Positions 1 to 8,862 are shown, counted from the stretch's first letter. The stretch is 64,000 nt of DNA from Zeus faber (GCA_960531495.1 CAUIJY010000071.1:2232001-2296000); one strand, 5' to 3'. Notes: generated by a model not told the origin, from the sequence alone. A program made the numbers and translations.

Positions 1-199
1 CCATTATGTTTTTGAATGGCAGGAGAACAAAAGACATGGGAAGAAGTGGGAGGGGGAAACCTCAAATGTTCGGATCTCAATGTGTTTCTGGTGCAGCTAC
101 GCCACTAGTGGTCTTTTAGGTTATTACAGGTCAACTTTTTTTTTTTATTTGTATTTTTGTTTTATATATTGCCCTTTTATCTAGGGCAATTTGAGGAGG

Positions 200-412
200 T
201 TGTTCATACACATACACACACAAAACCTCTATCACACATGCACAGACTCTATCAAACACACACTCTCTTAAACACAAAGACTGTCTCAAACACACACACG
301 CCCGCGGTCTCTCTCACATTCACACACACGCATGGTACCTCTCTTTCCACACACACAAGGTACCTCGTTGCGCACACTCTCACTCACACAGCCGGCAATA
401 CAATTTTACGCT
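200..412. repeat. CA-rich imperfect microsatellite tract
   Basis: About 210 bases dominated by CACACA runs interrupted by CTCT, GGTACCTC and similar short blocks. Several phrases recur imperfectly, for example CTCTC-CACACACA and GGTACCTC followed by TTTCCACACA or GTTGCGCACA. An 85-codon frame crosses it, but its protein is mostly His/Thr from the CA repeat and has no recognisable domain, so I do not call it a gene. (CA)n tracts of this kind are typical of vertebrate, especially fish, DNA. Confidence 0.85.
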
Positions 413-423
413 AAGTCACGTGA

Positions 424-770
424 ATTGGGCCTTTAACCCTTTAATATTTGGTTTCTCTAAGAACCGGGCCTTTAACCCCTAAATGCTTGGCTTCCTTTTT
501 ACTTTAAAAATGATTCCGGGCCTTTCACCCTTAAATGAAATTACCGACTATCGACTACCCTTCTGAAGGCTGAGTTTAACATTTTTCATCGCCAGACATC
601 ACTTAGTTTAGGCATTTCGGAGGTCTTTTCAACAACCGGGCCTAAACGGGATTCGGAATTACTTCACGAGTTAAACATTGTTCATCACCAAAACGTCGCT
701 CAGTTTAGGCATACTGGATGTATTCTCTACACACGGGCCCAAACGTTACGTGGAATTACTACGCAATTTA
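424..770. repeat. Degenerate short tandem repeats
   Basis: Two repeat sets lie side by side. The first has three diverged copies of a GGGCCTTTAACCC-like phrase followed by TTAAAT or TTAATA, near 428, 467 and 518 (spacing about 40 to 50 bases). The second has two copies of a unit of about 97 bases, starting near 573 and 670. Each contains GTTTAACATT/GTTAAACATT, TTCATC, CAGTTTAGGCAT-like and CGGGCC.AAACG segments. The set lies on the internal side of the LTR candidate at 1104-1445 and may belong to that element's untranslated leader; this is inference. Confidence 0.6.
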
Positions 771-1082
771 AACACACAGCCGCTTCGAAGGGGGGTTTCC
801 TAACCCGTTCCCTTAACTTACCTTACTACCGTTCTCATCAAACAATCCAATTTCTCCTCTCCACAATATTTAACAATTATTATTCATGCATCATTCAACA
901 ATACATCCCCAAAACCACAAAGTTGTTCGTCCAGCCTTAAACAGTACAACACTTCCACCTAAAATATTCCTATCTAATCTATGCAGACTTCATGAAATGG
1001 CTCTGCTCACCTTTTAGCGGGTACCCATGGAAGTATCGCAACCGTTCAGGCTTTCGGAACTCCTCTGCAGTCTTGTAATGGG
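771..1082. other. No recognisable gene; possible internal leader of the adjacent LTR element
   Basis: I see no coding similarity, RNA gene or clear repeat in this stretch. If the LTR and primer-binding site at 1083-1445 are read correctly (minus strand), this would be the start of the element's internal region. No gag-like frame is visible on the minus strand, so the element would be decayed or non-autonomous. Confidence 0.3.
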
Positions 1083-1100
1083 ATCACGTCGGGGTCACCA
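1083..1100 (-). other. tRNA-Trp-type primer-binding site of an LTR retroelement
   Basis: The plus strand here reads ATCACGTCGGGGTCACCA, which is, from memory, the 3' end of vertebrate tRNA-Trp including the post-transcriptional CCA. The minus strand therefore carries TGGTGACCCCGACGTGAT, the form of a retroviral or retrotransposon primer-binding site for tRNA-Trp. The CCA argues against a tRNA gene or a simple tRNA-derived SINE head, because CCA is not genome-encoded in eukaryotic tRNA genes. It sits three bases from the proposed LTR end. Confidence 0.65.
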
Positions 1101-1103
1101 ATT

Positions 1104-1445
1104 TGTCGTGTTCAAAATTTCCGAATCCGGAATGATGGGATGAAACTGGAACTTTGAGCTACGGAGAGTTTATAGGACGGTTTGAGAATCTACCAAAAAA
1201 TAAAAAACGTTTTACGTCGACGTGGTTAGTCCTAAGCTGCGTGTCTCATCTAGCATACATTTCACCCAGGAGTCTGCAGAAACTTTGTTTCCTCGTCACT
1301 TTGTTACAAATGACAGACCCCCCTTTGCGAGGCGGTCCCGCCTTTGTTATTTCCCATCTCCCGAGTATCTAGTTTCAGACTCCCCGCTGTGTGTGCGCCA
1401 GATTAACCGTTTCAGTGCCGGTTTCTAACTGGTTGCGTAGTTACA
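1104..1445 (-). mobile_element. Probable LTR (about 342 bp) of a decayed LTR retroelement
   Basis: Read on the minus strand the segment begins TGTAACTACG and ends CACGACA, giving the TGT...ACA termini usual for LTRs, then three bases and the tRNA-Trp-type primer-binding site. A TATAAA is present on the minus strand at 1169-1174, leaving a short downstream part to the LTR end. No polyadenylation signal in the expected place and no second LTR are seen in the window, so this is a fragment or an element cut by the window edge. The outer boundary at 1445 is chosen only on the TGT motif and could be wrong by tens of bases. Several short frames cross it; none resembles a protein I know. Confidence 0.5.
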
Positions 1446-1557
1446 CCCAGTGTCTTTAGACATGTTTTAATTTTGGCTCTGACTGATCAATAAAACTGTA
1501 TTTCATAATTACCCACTATATGAATGATAGTAATGTACATGAATAAATTTATGTAAT

Positions 1558-1692
1558 GTATACTGTAGTATACACACATATAGTTTTGCTATCGAGGATT
1601 AGTTCAATCTGTAATGTTATAGTTATAGTAGTATAGTTATATGTAGTACGTAATAGTTATAGTATATGTATATATATATATTTTTTTTTTTT
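1558..1692. repeat. AT-rich low-complexity stretch with TATAGT and TATATA runs
   Basis: An AT-rich tract with several GTTATAGT/AGTATAGT phrases, then a TATATATATA run and a T run of about a dozen bases ending at 1692. It includes a small perfect inverted repeat, GTATACT at 1558-1564 and AGTATAC at 1567-1573, separated by two bases. No gene is visible. Confidence 0.7.
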
Positions 1693-1703
1693 CTCACAAA
1701 ACC

Positions 1704-2060
1704 CAACAGGAAGTCGGCCATTTTTAATTTTCCTGACTTTTTAGTCATATTTATGTTTTGTACTTTAGCGAAACTCCTCCTTGGCGATTTATCGGATCGG
1801 CTTCAAACTTGACGAGTGTCTACAAGACACCTTCACAGCTTAACATTATCAAAATATATATATTTTTTGGCACACGGTGTGGGCGTGGCAACACGTTACA
1901 TTTCATGTTCCAAAAGATACTTGGAAATTCACGAAACTTTGTGCACTCGTCAGTCCCAGTGTGGCAATTGATATTCTATGGGTTCCGTGCTTGGGCATGG
2001 CAAAATGACCGGACACGCCCTGTTGAAAATTTCAAAACATCAAACCTATTCACTTTTTAA
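1704..2060 (+). repeat. Dispersed repeat, diverged copy 1
   Basis: Starts with CCCAACAGGAAGTCGGCCAT, runs through an AAACTCCTCC...GGATCGGCTTCAAA segment, GAGTGTCTACAAGACAC and CACACGGTGTGGGCGTGGC, and ends near CAAACCTATTCACTTTTT. The same order of landmarks recurs at 2134-2386, so the two are copies of one family. I remember very similar sequence as a common interspersed repeat of teleost genomes but cannot name the family. A 100-codon frame inside it has no protein similarity I can support. Confidence 0.6.
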
Positions 2061-2133
2061 CATGAAATTGGGTATATTAATGTAACATCACTAGACTCAA
2101 AAAAAATTATATTGCCGCCATGACCGACACCCA

Positions 2134-2386
2134 ACCAACAGGAAGGTGGCCATATTGGATTTAATGTGCGCAAACTCCTAGGGGATTCATCAGATCGACT
2201 TCAAAGTTCGCGAGTGTCTACAAGACACTTTGGGGATTAAATTTATTAAAACATTGGGTTTTCGTCACACAATGTGGGCATGGCACTGTGTTGAATTGAA
2301 GTGTTAACCTGACTTTTGGGGCCTTAAGAAACTCGAAAAATCACAAAACTTTACACACTCAAGATCAAACCTATTCACTTTTTTAG
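2134..2386 (+). repeat. Dispersed repeat, diverged copy 2
   Basis: Shares with copy 1, in order: AACAGGAAG.TGGCCAT, AAACTCCTAGGGGATT, GATCGACTTCAAA, GAGTGTCTACAAGACAC, a CACACAATGTGGGCATGGC variant, and the end phrase CAAACCTATTCACTTTTT. It lies about 430 bases from copy 1 and is internally shorter. Its end falls next to the LINE-like fragment that follows, so it may have inserted into or beside that element. Confidence 0.6.
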
Positions 2387-2690
2387 TATCTCCTCCGAGA
2401 TCTGCATAGAATTCCGGCAGGTTTTCCTCTTGTCTTTCTCCTCCGTCGGCGTATTGGTAAACACAGTGGCGGCAGGACAAAGAGATCTTAGTACGTACTC
2501 CGGTAAGTTGCGAAAAAGTCCGTATGAGGTGTCGAACAGACGTCCAGGAGTGCTTGTCGTTCATATTGTAATAGCGACAGTGCACTGCATGCAAAAATGA
2601 GAACAATACAAATAGTAATAAACACAAAACTAAGAGTTGAATGCAGAGCCGGTGTGTCCATACTACGGCGCACCCGGAAGTTAGTCCGGG
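2387..2690 (-). pseudogene. Decayed 5' fragment of a LINE-like open reading frame
   Basis: On the minus strand an ATG near 2673 opens a frame with LLQYERQALLDV, followed by a stop at 2488. In another frame, just downstream, an arginine/lysine-rich stretch reads RRRRRKTRGKPAGI. From memory, a tyrosine plus (R/Q)xxLLD(I/V) motif followed by a basic RRRRR.KRG patch is the arrangement at the N-terminus of many fish non-LTR retrotransposon ORFs, before the endonuclease domain. At least one frameshift separates the two pieces, and no endonuclease or reverse transcriptase motif follows, because the dispersed repeat at 2134-2386 begins there. The assignment rests on short motifs and is tentative. Confidence 0.4.
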
Positions 2691-3513
2691 TTAACTCATA
2701 AGTTAGCTAGCTTCCTCTGCTGAACCAATATTTTACTAAAATGACTTTTACAACTCTCTTTGCTCCAACTTCCATCCTTAACAAAGAATCCCAAATGCAT
2801 CATTTGCTAACTTTCCCACTTTCATTGTCTTTCACATCAACTTCCATAATCATTTCAGCCTGTCAACTAACTTTACAGCTCTCTCGCCTTGTTATATTTT
2901 TTTCAAATAAATTTAAAGCCTTACAGTATCCTTTCCAGAAATCCTACCAGATATTTAGATTATAACGCTACTTTTAAACCAAGGACTCCTGTGGGAAACT
3001 AGTTTGACATGTTGTGTACAACACACATACTATGCTTACTGTATCTCACATTTATACATTTGCTTGTTTTTAATCGCGATTTTCATCAGCCATGTAGCTA
3101 AACATACCCCGAGACACTGATAAAATGTCTCCGAACTCATCTCATCCATACGTGCTCCAGAGTGATCCATCGGCCAGGCGGTCACACGCCTCAAACACCA
3201 TTTCAATCACCCAAGGATTCATTCATTCAACGCTTTTGCTAGGATGGGTCAAGAATAATTTATAATAATCATGTATTTAATAATGTCGATTTTATTATTG
3301 GATAACATAAAGCAAATAAACAGACAAAAACCACGATTCTCTTGATCAATGCAAAATTGGCTACTTCATAAGTAAGGCATACATTTTTAATGTACAACAC
3401 ATCTCTGAGTACTTAAAAAAGCCCTGTATATATAATACATTTCTCTTTATTCTTCTTCATAATATCGTTCTTATACTGTAGCTAACCAATAATAAATGAA
3501 ATACTTTTTACCA
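2691..3513. other. No gene recognised
   Basis: AT-rich sequence without a supportable reading frame, RNA gene or clear tandem repeat. Part of the side nearest 3514 could belong to the 3' end of the hAT element next to it, but no matching terminal inverted repeat was found here. Confidence 0.5.
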
Positions 3514-3783
3514 TTAATGCAACTTCTGGTGCTCCTTCGTTTTGCTGATGGCCTTCTAGTCTGGATCATACGTTGTGAGGTTAAGCTTAATGCAGGCGTT
3601 GAGGCTTCCATCAGTTAAACTTAAGCGTAGGATGGTCTTAATGTTTCTCAGATGCGAGAAAGACTGCTCACATGCATTTGTAAAGCCAAACATGGTCAAT
3701 ACGGCATTACTCACACGCTGCATTGTGTGCTGTGTGACGGGACGCTCGTTCCAAGTTTTAAGAATCAGCTGGTCTTCAGTTTC
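3514..3783 (-). pseudogene. hAT-superfamily transposase C-terminal fragment (dimerisation region)
   Basis: On the minus strand a continuous frame of about 75 codons contains MFGFTNACEQSFSHLRNIK, then LRLSLTDGSLNACIKL and LTTYDPD. This matches, from family knowledge, the conserved hAT C-terminal region (pattern ...CE..FS.....K...R..LTD..L..C.....YEPD...). A TAG follows the YDPD-like motif at 3556-3558, inside the region where relatives continue for about 15 more residues; the frame then stays open to a TAA at 3514. The copy is therefore broken by a premature stop and lacks the zinc-finger and catalytic regions. The upstream side ends at the TTCAAG repeat. It is the relic of a cut-and-paste DNA transposon with no expected activity. 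Confidence 0.8.
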
Positions 3784-3804
3784 AAGTTCAAGTTCAAGTT
3801 CAAG
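3781..3804. repeat. (TTCAAG)4 short tandem repeat
   Basis: Four perfect copies of the hexamer TTCAAG, preceded by a partial copy. It marks the point where hAT coding similarity ends. The following TTTGTCACATACATA resembles the end of a short interspersed element I have seen in fish sequence, so a nested insertion is possible. Confidence 0.85.
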
Positions 3805-3979
3805 AGATTATTTGTCACATACATATTGAAGTTTTTTCGACTTCTGTCCACTTTTGTTCAGCTGATTGGTCCGACTCGAGGCAGGGAGTTTTCTTAATGT
3901 TTGTCTGTCTTACAGAGGGGATCGGCGCATGGGCTCGTAAGCAGTCCAGCAGTGGAACGCCATTCCTCCTGCTCCCAAG

Positions 3980-4015
3980 AGGATCATTATTATCCACAAT
4001 TATTATAATGATCCT
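3980..4015. repeat. Inverted repeat with 11-bp arms
   Basis: AGGATCATTAT at 3980-3990 is matched by its reverse complement ATAATGATCCT at 4005-4015 with a 14-base spacer. It may be part of the hAT element's 5' region or the end of a small nested element. No function is implied. Confidence 0.7.
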
Positions 4016-4389
4016 CAGTGATACATATAATTGTGGCCTGCGTGCCGCAAGTTGAAATGAACAGTAAAACTTTCGCCATGTCGGCGCACCACAGCCATCT
4101 CCTTCCCTAAGCCCTTCCCTGTGGGCAGAGACTTCCACAAGTTGCGCCTGAGCAGAGACCCGGTAGGGGCAGGGCGCCGAGTAAATGGCGCCCCGGAGTC
4201 TTTATGTTGTCCGCAGCCGGTGCTTGACTACTTTGTCCGCCACATTTATATTTTGAATTTTATTTTCAAGTTGTAATTTCTCTTACCTGTTTTACTTTAA
4301 AATGACACAGAATAATAATTTATTACTTGTTAATTGTGATGAAAAATTTTAGCTCAAAATTGTATGCGAGCCATATACCGTCATCAAAA

Positions 4390-4430
4390 GAGCCGTAATT
4401 GGCTCGCGAGCCATAGGTTCCCGACCCCTG
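4390..4430 (-). mobile_element. hAT-like terminal inverted repeat (5' end of the minus-strand element)
   Basis: On the minus strand this begins CAGGGGTCGGGAACCTATGG and continues with GGCTCGCGAGCC and GGCTCTTTTGATG. It is the type of end I associate with Charlie-like hAT elements. It is oriented as the 5' terminus of the same element whose transposase fragment is at 3514-3783, leaving about 600 bases between; a full hAT would need over 2 kb, so most of the coding region has been deleted or replaced. CTCTAGAT next to it at 4431-4438 would be the candidate 8-bp target duplication, but its partner was not found. Confidence 0.65.
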
Positions 4431-4438
4431 CTCTAGAT

Positions 4439-5220
4439 TGATTCAATCTTTAAGCTTACTCAGATCTTCCCTGATCGGAACAATATCTCAGTGAGTCGTC
4501 ACCTTCACTTTTCGGGAATCTTGTGTTGCCTTTGCTGGACCTGTCCAGACGACTCCTTGTTGGATATCTTACGGTCTCTGACTGCCGCTGGGCACACAAC
4601 CTGGACATGAAGAGAGTCTCATCATCGTCGCCAGATTGTTGGATAAATTATCCTAGGTGGTCGGTGAGGTTAATCTGCCCGCTACAGGAAAACAAAACTG
4701 AGAGTATTAAAGATATTTATTCTGCAAAATAAAGAGAAAGATACCGTCATGCTTCAAAGCAGTGTTCTGATCAGTCTACCCCTATTACTGACGAAGAGGG
4801 CTTTATACCAAAGAGAGGTTGTGTGTCAGGTGTCATTTACAACTCTGATCCTCAGTCATATCCCTGGGTGTTCCCCCAAACAGTGATTTAACAGTCAAAC
4901 TTCGGTCACAGACACAATCCTACTGTACCATAAAACAAACACACAACGCTCTTTTAAGTCCCTCTTGTCCTTATCCTTATCTCCACACAAGGTTAAGTGA
5001 AGGATGGAATGTGGTCTGGTTTTTCCAATACTACAACTGAAATGTTTTAGACAGTTTTTACACACAGACACACACAGACAATTTTTTTGTCTCTTTATAT
5101 TAACTCTGAGTGACTCATAAAAACCCATAGACAATGAGTTTTATAACTAAGTAACATACAAAAGGCTATTGTCCTGTATAAAACATGTAAAACCTCATTC
5201 AAATAGTTGATCATGTGCAT
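4439..5220. other. No gene recognised
   Basis: Short open frames on both strands have no domain, signal peptide or motif that I recognise. A small ACACAGACACACACAGACA-type stretch lies near 5060-5078. Nothing else can be supported. Confidence 0.5.
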
Positions 5221-5233
5221 TTTTCTCTCACAG

Positions 5234-5571
5234 CCTACATACGTGCAACTGCGGCTCTAGCGCATGCCACTGTGATTGCACTGACGTTTCACCTTCTGGA
5301 CTTGATAGACCTGCTGGCTAATTTAAGGGTCTTATTGGCCCGACTTAATGGCCTTGTTGGCCGACTTGAAGGACCTGCTGGATGCGTTGCCAAGCCCGCT
5401 TTGCGCACTCAAAGTTGTACTGCCACTGCGGTCCAGGCCTTTTGCCCGTTCCTCCAAGCCTGGCTGTCTGTTTGGGCCCACGAGTTCTGTGGAGCCTCAG
5501 CCTTCCGAGGGGTCTGAGGGTTCCGTGGGCCCTGGGTGTTCTGACATCATTGCTCTCAGCAATGCCTTGAG
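5234..5571 (+). pseudogene. Exon-like segment with cysteine-rich and collagen-like pieces, frames broken
   Basis: The segment is bounded by a good splice-acceptor-like sequence (TTTTTCTCTCACAG ending at 5233) and a donor-like GAG|GTGAGG after 5571. Frame from 5235 encodes a short Cys-rich peptide containing CNCGSSACHCDC, then SGLDRPAG and a stop at 5319-5321. KGLIGPT and, in another frame, GLVGRLEGPAG follow, hinting at decayed Gly-X-Y triplets. The distal part is open in a third frame to the donor-like site (FGPTSSVEPQPSEGSEG...). No single frame spans it. It could be a decayed exon, part of a mobile element, or coincidence. Confidence 0.2.
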
Positions 5572-6051
5572 GTGAGGCCAATCTTTTTACTCTTAAGCCC
5601 TCACCACATGTAGCTGTACTTGGCTATACAGCGAGCTAAACACTCTTGCAATAAGTACCCAGAGACAGGAGCGCACTTTTGGTATCGTTAATGAAAGCGG
5701 TGTAAAACTGTGGAACAGTAGAGAAATATGCAGAAAAACGATCAATCTCTATGCAGATGTAGATAACGTGTTAATACGTTGTCATAGCTCCCACATTGTA
5801 TACATACAACAATAACATGAATTATCTCACAAATTGTGCTTTCTCAAGGGCAGTGAAGAGGCTGATGGAAGAGATGTTAATCCGGGTCTGGGACATGATC
5901 AGATTGGCTGAGTGTGCCTTGATCTGTTTATGCCTGTTCTGATTTTACTATTATATTATTATACTATCATCCAAATGCTATGATGTTGCAATACTGACTG
6001 CGCGGGGGGCGCACCGGGAGGCAGAACAACCGTGTTTTGGTTGCATCTAAA
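5572..6051. other. No gene recognised
   Basis: No supportable coding frame or RNA gene. A short G/C-rich patch (GCGGGGGGCGCACCGGGAGG) lies at about 6001-6020 in otherwise AT-rich sequence. Confidence 0.5.
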
Positions 6052-6172
6052 TTTTTTAGTATGGCTTTTAAGTTGGTTTTTAACTGTATTTCTGTGTTTG
6101 TATTGGAACTGATTTTTTTAATCTGGCTTTTAAATCAGTTTTGAAACTGTATTTCTGTATCAGGATTGGGTC
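6052..6172. repeat. Two diverged copies of a ~61-bp unit
   Basis: Copy one (6052-6111) and copy two (6113-6172) both read TTTTTTA.T.TGGCTTTTAA, then GTTTTT.AACTGTATTTCTGT, then a GGAACTGA or GGGTCTGA ending. They are clearly homologous with many substitutions, so this is an old local tandem duplication. Confidence 0.7.
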
Positions 6173-6345
6173 TGAATTTTTGGGACACATCATCAGTAGT
6201 GGACCCCAGGACCATGAGGTGTTTGACCATTATCACTAGACACCCTCGCCTGAGGAAGGCCCTCCCGTGGTTGATCAAGCCTCGGAGTGTGTCCCATAGC
6301 CAATTGGAGTTCAATTTGGGTTATGCTCGATTGTGGGTAGGCAAA

Positions 6346-6412
6346 GAGTTTTGCTAAGCATTAATTTAGAATGATTTATGTTAAGAGTTTTGCTAAACAT
6401 TAATTTTGAATG
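6346..6412. repeat. Local direct duplication (about 30 bp, twice)
   Basis: AGAGTTTTGCTAAGCATTAA followed by TTTAGAATGA recurs about 38 bases later as AGAGTTTTGCTAAACATTAA followed by TTTTGAATGA. Only three differences are visible, so this is younger than the nearby 61-bp duplication. Confidence 0.7.
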
Positions 6413-6851
6413 ACCAATTTACTAATGCTTCATGCAATTATGCCATGTCAAGGTTGGTATGGTAAATTAAAAAAAAAAAATAAAAGGTTACGTTTAATAG
6501 GTAAGTATTTAGAGGTGTCTTGTGTTCCTACTTTGTGTCAGGGTCTTCTGTAGGTTCAGACTGAAGTTAGCTCCTCGGCACATCTGAATTTATGGGGCAT
6601 AGCTCCACCCATTTTTTGGAATAAACTCCTTTTATTTTCTTTGTTTTCTTCCAATAAAAATCCTAATTGGTTTTAACCAATTGGGGATGGGGGGATGGGT
6701 TTTAACCAACTTCATCTTTCATTTTCATAAACGTCCTTTACTTACTCAACTTACTACGCCGGATCGAGCTGAACACTCTACCTTCATCCACTCCCTCATT
6801 TTCATGAGGGAAAGGAGGATAGAAGAGAGAAGATAGAAGATAACGTATTGT
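6413..6851. other. No gene recognised; A-run and polyadenylation-like signals
   Basis: Contains an A-run near 6469-6480, two AATAAA hexamers near 6622 and 6653, and a repeated GGTTTTAACCAA phrase. The signals could mark the end of an old retrocopy or gene, but no coding sequence leads into them. GA-rich sequence near 6810-6840 is only short. Confidence 0.4.
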
Positions 6852-6894
6852 CAGACGATTTAAAATGCTGAAAAGGCGGTTAGGTTAAAAGCTT
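6852..6894 (+). repeat. Isolated relic resembling the satellite A-monomer core
   Basis: CAGACGATTTAAAATGCTGA then AAAGGCGGTTAGGTTAAAAG then CTT aligns with the A-monomer core phrase CAGCCGATTTAAACGTCGA, AAAGGCGGATCGGTTAAACG, CTT, with about five substitutions and one single-base indel. Similarity stops abruptly on both sides. It lies 1.05 kb outside the first recognisable array unit and may be an old edge fragment of the array or a piece of the sequence from which the satellite arose. Confidence 0.5.
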
Positions 6895-6901
6895 GTATGT
6901 G

Positions 6902-6928
6902 CGCCCCACACTGTGTTGGTGTGGGGCG
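6902..6928. repeat. Perfect hairpin, 10-bp arms and 7-base loop
   Basis: CGCCCCACAC at 6902-6911 pairs with GTGTGGGGCG at 6919-6928 around the loop TGTGTTG. It is GC-rich in an AT-rich neighbourhood. Small DNA foldbacks are common in eukaryotic intergenic DNA and no role is implied. Confidence 0.75.
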
Positions 6929-7368
6929 TGGTTGTGTGTTTGGGCGCCGCGCCCCTGCATCGATCTGGTCGCGATTCGCCTATCTCTCCCAGTGCCAAAA
7001 CTTATATTCACAAATACACCACACAATAGGCCTAGGGCTTGCGGGATGGGTGGGGTGCAAGCTATATAGGTGGGGATGCAGCGGGCAGCTGCCATCTTGC
7101 CTGTCACGCTCCTGCCCCAGCGTGCTTCTCGTCCGTTACGAAATGTTAATCCGACTCATATTGGCTTAGAATGCATACACTCGCACACGAATCCTACTCC
7201 AAGCAACACTCCACCAGACCAGGGTCTGCGGGGCAGGAGGGGTGTGAGTGATTCAGGGTCGACTTGCCTGAAGGACTTGCATCCCCAACCCCGCAATTTT
7301 GACTGCAATAGGCAACAGTACACATTTAGCACTGGGGTTTTCCGGGATGGACAGACAGGCGGTCCTAT
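6929..7368. other. No gene recognised
   Basis: A 133-codon plus-strand frame (7070-7471) runs through this region, but its sequence has no domain pattern and it continues into the CA repeat, so I do not call it a gene. GC content is higher here than in the flanks. Confidence 0.4.
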
Positions 7369-7401
7369 CACACACACACACACATGCACACACCACCACA
7401 C
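7369..7401. repeat. (CA)n microsatellite
   Basis: CACACACACACACACAC followed by ATGCACACACCACCACACC; a short, nearly perfect CA run. Confidence 0.85.
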
Positions 7402-7941
7402 CTTCTTTGAATGCACCCCAGCAGCCTTCTGGTTGCATTACTCTCCTTTTCTCCCTCATTTACTGCCATAACTATGACAGGAAGAGGCCAGGTGACCATT
7501 TGTCATTCCAGTTTTCCTGGACCTAATCAACTGTTTTTCATTACATGTTGTCGTCCAATGTTAATTTTTTTGTGTAAATGTTTTCAGGTTCTATGTTTAA
7601 TTGTCTCACCGGCCATGATTCTCTCCCTCTTGGGGTAGTGATCAGTTGTTTATAGACCCAAACATGATAAATAGTTTTCCAAAGAGGGGGGTTGGTGGTG
7701 GTTCTCTTTGACCAAAAACTGTGCTCTTGTCATCCTACAGGTCATCCACTGGACAGAATTATTGCAGCAGTTCTTGATGATTTAAGAATTAATAAAGTGT
7801 TGCATTGCAGGTGGAGAACTTGAGCTACACTTGCGGACTAACTCCGTCCTAGATGCAATGGCATGCAAATACTCTTTGTTGTATGCCCAGCATGCTGACA
7901 GGATGGGTTGAAAATAAATAAATAAAAAATAAAATCTCCAC
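7402..7941. other. No gene established; array-proximal flank
   Basis: Near 7741 an acceptor-like CATCCTACAG precedes a short open frame reading GHPLDRIIAAVLDDLRINK, ending at a stop near 7826. An AATAAA lies inside that frame at about 7791. It could be a decayed terminal exon, but it is short and isolated. An A/T-rich (AAAT)-like run at about 7913-7937 directly precedes the first satellite-like bases. Confidence 0.25.
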
Positions 7942-8862
7942 GAATTACTCTGTGTGGCAGGATCAGACAAAAGGTCAAACATGTATTTGTCGAGTTAAAA
8001 AACGCATTTTCAGCCCATTTAAACGTCGAAAAGGCGGATCGGTTAAACGCTACAGTCATTACTCTGTGTGACAGTGTCAGGCAGTTTAAATACTATGATG
8101 AACTAGTATGTGCTGCTAAAGTGTTGTCTGTCAACGAGTTTTAGGCTCATATAAAATGTATTTTTCGAGTTATGAGTATTTTCAGAATTTTGGACGGTTT
8201 GCTGCCTTGCTGAATTAGAGAAACACCGAACCAATGTCTCTTTATAGGTGAATGATTCAGAATGCTGCAGTACACCATATAATTTTAATTAATATGAGGA
8301 ACAATTATGTGCTTAAGTCTTTCTCAAAGACAGTTTAAATACAATGATAAACTAGTATGTGCTGCTAAAGTGTTGTTTGTCAACCAGTTTTAGGCCCATA
8401 TAAAATGTATTTCTCGAGTTATGATCATTTTCATCAAAGTCTACACATGTGGGAAAAAACTCATTTTCAGCCGATTTAAACGTCGATTTGGCGGAACGGT
8501 TAAACGCTTCAGCCATTACTATGTGACAGTGTCAGACAGTTTAAATACAATGATAAACTAGTATGTGCTGCTAAAGTGTTGTTTTTCAAACAGTTTTAGG
8601 CCCATTTAAAATGTATTTTTCGAGTTATGATCATTTTCCGAACTTTGGACCGTTTGCTGTCTAGCTGAATTAGAGAAACACCGAACCATTGTCTCTTTGT
8701 AGGCGCATGATTTAGAATGCTGCAGTACACCATATAACTTTAATGAATATGAGGAACTATTATGTGCTTCTTAAGTCTTTCTCAAAGACAGTTTAAATAC
8801 AATGATAAACTAGTATGTGCTGCTAAAGTCTTGTTTGTCAACCAGTTTTAGGCCCAAATAAA
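7942..8862 (+). repeat. Array edge: degenerate first units
   Basis: The first homology (GAATTACTCTGTGTGGCAGG) is an A-core piece followed directly by an internally deleted A unit at 7981 (175 bp), then B at 8156 (249 bp, missing part of the CTTAAGTCTTTCTC region), A at 8405 and B at 8611. These units carry private changes (GTCAACGAG, GGCTCATATAAAA, TATGAGTATTTTC) not seen deeper in the array. This is expected at a satellite edge, where homogenisation by unequal exchange is weakest. Confidence 0.85.

Noticed and set aside
40..62. Polypurine tract (AAGAAGTGGGAGGGGGAAAC) of an LTR element
   Set aside because: It is on the plus strand, whereas the primer-binding site and LTR at 1083-1445 read on the minus strand, so it cannot serve that element, and no LTR start follows it.
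1083..1100. A tRNA gene or tRNA-derived SINE
   Set aside because: Only the 3' acceptor side plus CCA is present; no D-arm, anticodon arm, A box or B box lies upstream. A primer-binding site explains the CCA.
6902..6928. Rho-independent terminator
   Set aside because: The hairpin is perfect but there is no T run after it and the context is eukaryotic.
7070..7471. 133-codon frame as a gene
   Set aside because: It runs into a CA microsatellite, has no domain pattern and is overlapped by equally long frames on the other strand.
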